From Dirofilaria immitis (taxonomy: Eukaryota > Nematoda > Chromadorea > Rhabditida > Onchocercidae), in the NCBI GenBank assembly GCA_024305405.1, contig JAKNDB010000107.1, positions 744,001-808,000 of the forward strand: a stretch of 64,000 bases of DNA, in the 5' to 3' direction. Positions within the stretch are counted from its first letter, which is position 1. Every line of letters starts with the position of its first letter. Below are positions 59,986 through 64,000 of the stretch, piece after piece. Under the pieces are notes generated by a model. That model had not been told where the DNA came from. It was given only the letters and a program-made list of their open reading frames with translations, and did not search any database. The position numbers and the translations under genes are program-made.

Positions 59986-60548
59986 ATTATCCGTTATAAA
60001 AAGTTTTATAACAAAAAAAAGAAAAAAAACTCACATGTACAAATATTCACAGCGATTTTCTTCCATTTGCATATTTCAATATCATTGTTGCTTCTATTGT
60101 CGTACAAATGATTACCTAAAATAAATTATCACAAAAATTGATAATAAATTTAGATTTGCATATAATAATTAAACCTTTACTTGCTAATAACTTAAAATGA
60201 AACGAACCATTCGATTATCAATTTAATTTTTAGCTATGACTCGATTATCAATTTAATGTTTAGCTATGAAAATAAATCAATTCATTCTTAAATAAATTAA
60301 GCAAAATTGCAATTTATTCACTAATTTGATCAATTTTTTCGTTCATTATAATAATAAAATTTAATTTAATACTTAATTTTAATAGATTATTCGAAAATTA
60401 GGTAAATGAATTATGATATAAAAATATATTAACATTGTACAAAATCTCTCCTATCTCTTATTTCGTTATTTATAAAGTGATATTATTTAATCAGGAAATT
60501 ATTTTACATCACTTTCATATAAGCTGATTATAACATGATCGTTTTATT

Positions 60549-61206
60549 TTACAATATTGATGAATATTTCATATTCTCATTTATATAATATTTCTCCTTT
60601 CCTCTCTCAAATTTTATTATCACTATGTTGTCGTAAGGTGATAAAACAAAAATATCATGCATTTGCATGGCTATGATACCATCATAAGTTGTATACGTGA
60701 ACATTAACTGAACAACGATAAGAACTGCAAAATGATAAATAACGAGATGATATGATATGATATGGATGATGATGGGGAAGGAATGAGTTGACGTTCATCT
60801 CTTATCTTACCTACATATGAATTCATTCTTGGATTGGCACTACCGTATCTTTCCAAACCTGCAATACTCATATTGACCGAATGAAGCAAATTTTCAATTA
60901 CCAGTGCTCACAGGCTGCATTAAATGAAGTCTCCTGTCTTGGATGAAGTAAGTGGTCGGGATGACTTGATGAGAAGGTGTGGTGATTGTACGACAGTGAG
61001 ATATTGATGAATAAGCGATCCCATGATTGATGATCTTCATATTTGAGAGTTATCTTGGGGTCATCTTTATCCCTACTTTCTTAAGATTACCAATATATTT
61101 TAACGATATGGGTTTTTTCGAGACTGCTTCGTTTTGTATTTTTATTTTGTTTTGTAAATTGTGACAGATTTCATTTTGTACTCATAAAATCCACAACAAC
61201 CATCAT
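60549..61206 (-). CDS. tentative small four-exon gene, unknown protein (138 aa)
   Basis: A splice chain on the minus strand gives one continuous frame: 61182-61206 (start MMVVVDFM), 60912-61079, 60811-60858, 60549-60724 (stop 60549-60551). Introns are 102, 53 and 86 bp with GT-AG ends. Lengths 25, 168, 48 and 176 sum to 139 codons. Upstream of the ATG a TTTTACAG acceptor would suit a spliced leader. The protein starts hydrophilic (SRDKDDPKITLKYEDHQSWD), passes LERYGSANPRMNSYV, then a hydrophobic stretch (VLIVVQLMF). No family recognised. Support is the base-composition shift at 60780-61080 and matching phases. I chose among several possible splice sites, so chance assembly in AT-rich DNA is a real alternative. 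The core may start simply at ATG 60871 (MSIAGLERYG). Confidence 0.3.
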
Positions 61207-61952
61207 TTCTTGTTTTTCTTTTCTGTAAAATTAATAGACCAAAGAATTAAAGCATGTAATTCATCTATATAAATTATTGCATTCATATTTTTGTTTAAAT
61301 TCGATGAGTAATTATTTGCTGTTAAGAATTCGTTGTGTAAATAGGCAAAAATGATCAGAGAAGAAAATAAAAAAACAAAAAGTGAATTTAAGAAAATTTC
61401 TATAAATACTATTAATTTTTCCTCCTCATTTTATGGCTTTTATTTATGCATAAACTTAATAAACTATAACATTTCCATCACCGAAGTTAGAAATAATATA
61501 AAAATAACTGTTTCAAAGTAACGTATATTCTGGATGTTGCGCCATTGAATATCGAAATAAATATGATTCAACTGCTTGAATTATTGCAAAAAAAAATCTC
61601 AGACAGCTATTCTATAGTATAGTTCCTTATTGCGGTGACTGTCATTTACTTTATTGGAACTTATATTTGTTTATGCAGTAATCAATTTAATCTTATTTAT
61701 AAAATATTTATACAAAACTTGAAATATAGAAAATATTTCTAGCTCAACATGAGGAAGAATTATAGGTTTGCAAAAATAGAAAACTGGAATAGGTATATAA
61801 TAATAAATATGGAAGTGAGTTTTATCTAGAATTCACTATGGTGAATTCTTTGCTGAAAAAAAAACGAATGAAGATTCATCAAATTGTGAACATTGTTTCT
61901 TTTTAGAATCGTATCATTAATATGTAATTTAATGATGTTATTTGTCACTTCT

Positions 61953-61963
61953 TTCTATTTTAG
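61953..61963 (+). promoter_or_regulatory. splice acceptor upstream of the TM9SF2 start
   Basis: TTCTATTTTAG ends 20 bases before the ATG at 61984. It suits spliced-leader trans-splicing or a 5'-UTR intron. Confidence 0.5.
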
Positions 61964-61983
61964 GCTGCATATTGGTATTCAAT

Positions 61984-64000
61984 ATGAGAAGGGTGATCAT
62001 TTCGTTGTTTTATATTTGTGTCTATGTTTGCATGGGCTTTTACTTGCCTGGCTTGGCACCAGTTAATTTTTGTGAAAGGAAAGTTGCGAAGCCATCGTGT
62101 CCAGTACGTTTTTTGTTTTTGCATTCCGACTGAAAAATCTTCTTCGAAAATGTTTTATATGGTTCATTTCATAATTTTGAATATATTATAAATATCGCTA
62201 TGAACAATTATTTTTTTAGCTACAATATAATATCACAATTCTAATTGAAGCAATTAAATCAATTCAAAAGTATATCATATTTGTAATGTCATCTAAGATA
62301 CGTTGTCACTAACTCGTTGTACTATAAAACTTATATTACATTATACTTGCTTTACTTTGTAAATGAATTTTGAAACAATTCATTTGCTCATATTTCTCAT
62401 AAAAATAATACTGGTTTGCTGATTCTCAAGAAATAATATTGTTTTTTAGAGTAATATAACACTTTTTGTGAATCGTTTGGATAGCGACCAAAGTGTCATA
62501 CCATTTGAATATCACAGGTTAGTCCTCGCATTTTATTTTATAACTGCAAATATTTTGTTCTTAAATTAATATACACCTATGTGCATAAAGATTCTTGTAT
62601 TACCTTCTAGCATATTTCAGTTTCTGATTTCTGTATTGGTAGTGAAGATGAATCGCCAGTGGAGAATCTCGGCCAAGTACTGTTTGGAGAACGAATTAGA
62701 CCTAGCCCATATAAAGTATGAATCTGTTTAAACATTTTTGTAATTCATTATGTTCAGATTTCTTCGAGATGAAATTGACGAAGTGCAAAAATTGCTTAAT
62801 AATTATTTCAAATTGTGTTTTTAATCTTTCCTCACTTGTTCAAAATGATTGATGATTCTTAGTTGGAGCTTCATTCGAAAAGGCATCCATGTACTGTCCG
62901 CATAGAGACATATAAGATCTCTTTATATTACATAATTATACTATATATATATATATCTCTTTATATTACATAGTTATGCTATACATATAGAGTATATTTT
63001 ATAGTACTGACGGACGCTATATGCTAGCAAAGTTATTTTAAAACAATTTTTATCTATGATTTTGCAATTTTTAGATAAGCTTCAATGAACAAAGACAGTG
63101 TGAACTCTTATGTGAAAGGAAGTACGAAGATAATGATCCAGATGTCGGGAAGAAAATGTGGTTGCTTCGAAAAGGAATGAAATTAAATTATCAACATCAC
63201 TGGTACATTTTTATCAAATTATTTTTATCATTATTTGAAAGATTCATATATAAGTTGTAAGTATGACTATAACATGTGATATACTGCTGGTTAAGAAATG
63301 GTAACGTTTGTTAACATTTCAATGAATTTAGAAACCATATTCAAAGTAAGATTAAACTATTAGGAACGGCCAGTAGGATCTTAAAAAAATTTATATCGTA
63401 CGTAGTAATTTAATGTATTTAACTGAAGTATGTGTATATTAGGTAATAGGAATCTATTTTAGGATATTAGACAATATGCCAGTGACATTCTGCTTCATCA
63501 ATCAACAAAATCAGAATGTCTGTACAACCGGTTTTCCGATGGGTTGTTACGTAACGAGTGATGGTAAACCGAAAGATGCGTGCGTTTTAGATTCACGCTA
63601 CAGACAACCCGATAGCTATTACATCTTCAATCACGTGGATATCCTTATTGAGTATCGTAATATGAGTCAGGACCCCAATTTTCTAGAAGAGCATGTGGGA
63701 GGTCGAATTATTCGCATTAAGGTGCAACCACGAAGCATTAAACATGAAGCAAAAAATAAGCTTGACTGTAGAATGACTGCACAACCGTTCCCTATAAAGT
63801 CTGATGAAAAACCTGACAGCATTATCTACACGTATTCTGTATTATGGCAGGTTTGTTTTTTAAGCATTTTTTATAAAAATTGATAACAAAATTCATAGAC
63901 ATTATAAAAACTAGCTTACTAGCTTTACTTTTAAACCGAAGTTTTTATACAATTCTGATTTTTATGGTTTTATATTTCTATATAATTCCATAGCTTAAAT
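61984..64000 (+). CDS. TM9SF2: TM9SF2-like nonaspanin, N-terminal part (cut by window end)
   Basis: Transmembrane 9 superfamily protein of the endosome/Golgi membrane; family members act in membrane traffic and sorting of transmembrane cargo. Exons seen: 61984-62103, 62450-62517, 62621- or 62643-62715, 63075-63202, 63463-63850; a donor at 63851 leads beyond the window. Signal peptide MRRVIISLFYICVYVCMG is followed by FYLPGLAPVNFC, a TM9SF2/4 signature. The luminal domain then shows LFVNRLDS, ENLGQVLFGERI, PSPYK, LNYQHHW, DNMPVTFCF, GFPMGCYVT and YIFNHVDI, all conserved in the family. The nine membrane helices should lie beyond 64000. Exon 3 is ambiguous: from 62621 it encodes the conserved FDFC but with one extra T; from 62643 it is in frame but drops that Cys. 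Confidence 0.93.
62919..62986. repeat. 38-bp tandem duplication
   Basis: TCTCTTTATATTACATAATT recurs at 62957 with G for A at one site, separated by an (AT)n run, in the TM9SF2 intron 62716-63074. Confidence 0.8.

Larger units (their letters stand above)
59972..61983. other. intergenic, nAChR 3' flank to TM9SF2
   Basis: Mostly AT-rich DNA, except 60780-61080, which is visibly less AT-rich and is the core of the tentative minus-strand gene listed separately. The right part is the 5' flank of the TM9SF2-like gene. Confidence 0.5.

Overview
The window is nuclear DNA of a nematode, most likely an AT-rich parasitic species of the spirurid/filarial kind. The evidence is a cuticle collagen with nematode architecture, the nematode gene families present, TTTTCAG/TTTTAG splice acceptors, and introns of roughly 50 bp to several kb in very AT-rich, microsatellite-rich DNA. 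Clade placement is inference. Nothing bacterial, no CRISPR array and no intact mobile element was seen.

Layout: 1-3373 has no recognised gene. 3374-12498 (-) is a 24-exon receptor-type guanylate cyclase. 15035-23623 (-) is a 14-exon group I p21-activated kinase (PAK). 23624-34992 is an 11 kb gene-poor stretch with microsatellites, a 95-bp tandem repeat and a minisatellite. 34993-47573 (+) is the complete 35-exon RNA polymerase II largest subunit (ama-1/RPB1) with about 35 CTD heptads spread over ten exons. 50979-51856 (-) is a two-exon secreted Pro/Cys-rich protein of unknown function. 53132-59971 (+) is a nicotinic acetylcholine receptor subunit with an alpha-type Cys pair. Its 2.6 kb second intron contains a complete cuticle collagen gene on the opposite strand (53739-55436). 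60549-61206 (-) is a tentative four-exon small gene. 61984 to the end (+) is the N-terminal half of a TM9SF2-like nonaspanin, cut by the window edge.

The genes are functionally independent: cGMP signalling, Rho-family kinase signalling, transcription, cuticle, cholinergic neurotransmission and endomembrane traffic. There is no operon-like spacing. Pairs are divergent (PAK/ama-1, Cys-rich/nAChR) or nested (collagen in nAChR).

Two points matter to a user. First, several conserved exons carry single-base frame breaks, many in short homopolymers (clear cases: four breaks in three ama-1 exons plus one more ama-1 exon, and two nAChR exons). Exon-length arithmetic pinpoints each, and they look like sequence errors rather than biology, so automated gene calls will be broken there. 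Second, the guanylate cyclase keeps its metal- and guanine-binding residues but has replaced both transition-state residues (Asn, Arg), as soluble cyclase alpha subunits do. This suggests it works only as a heterodimer partner.
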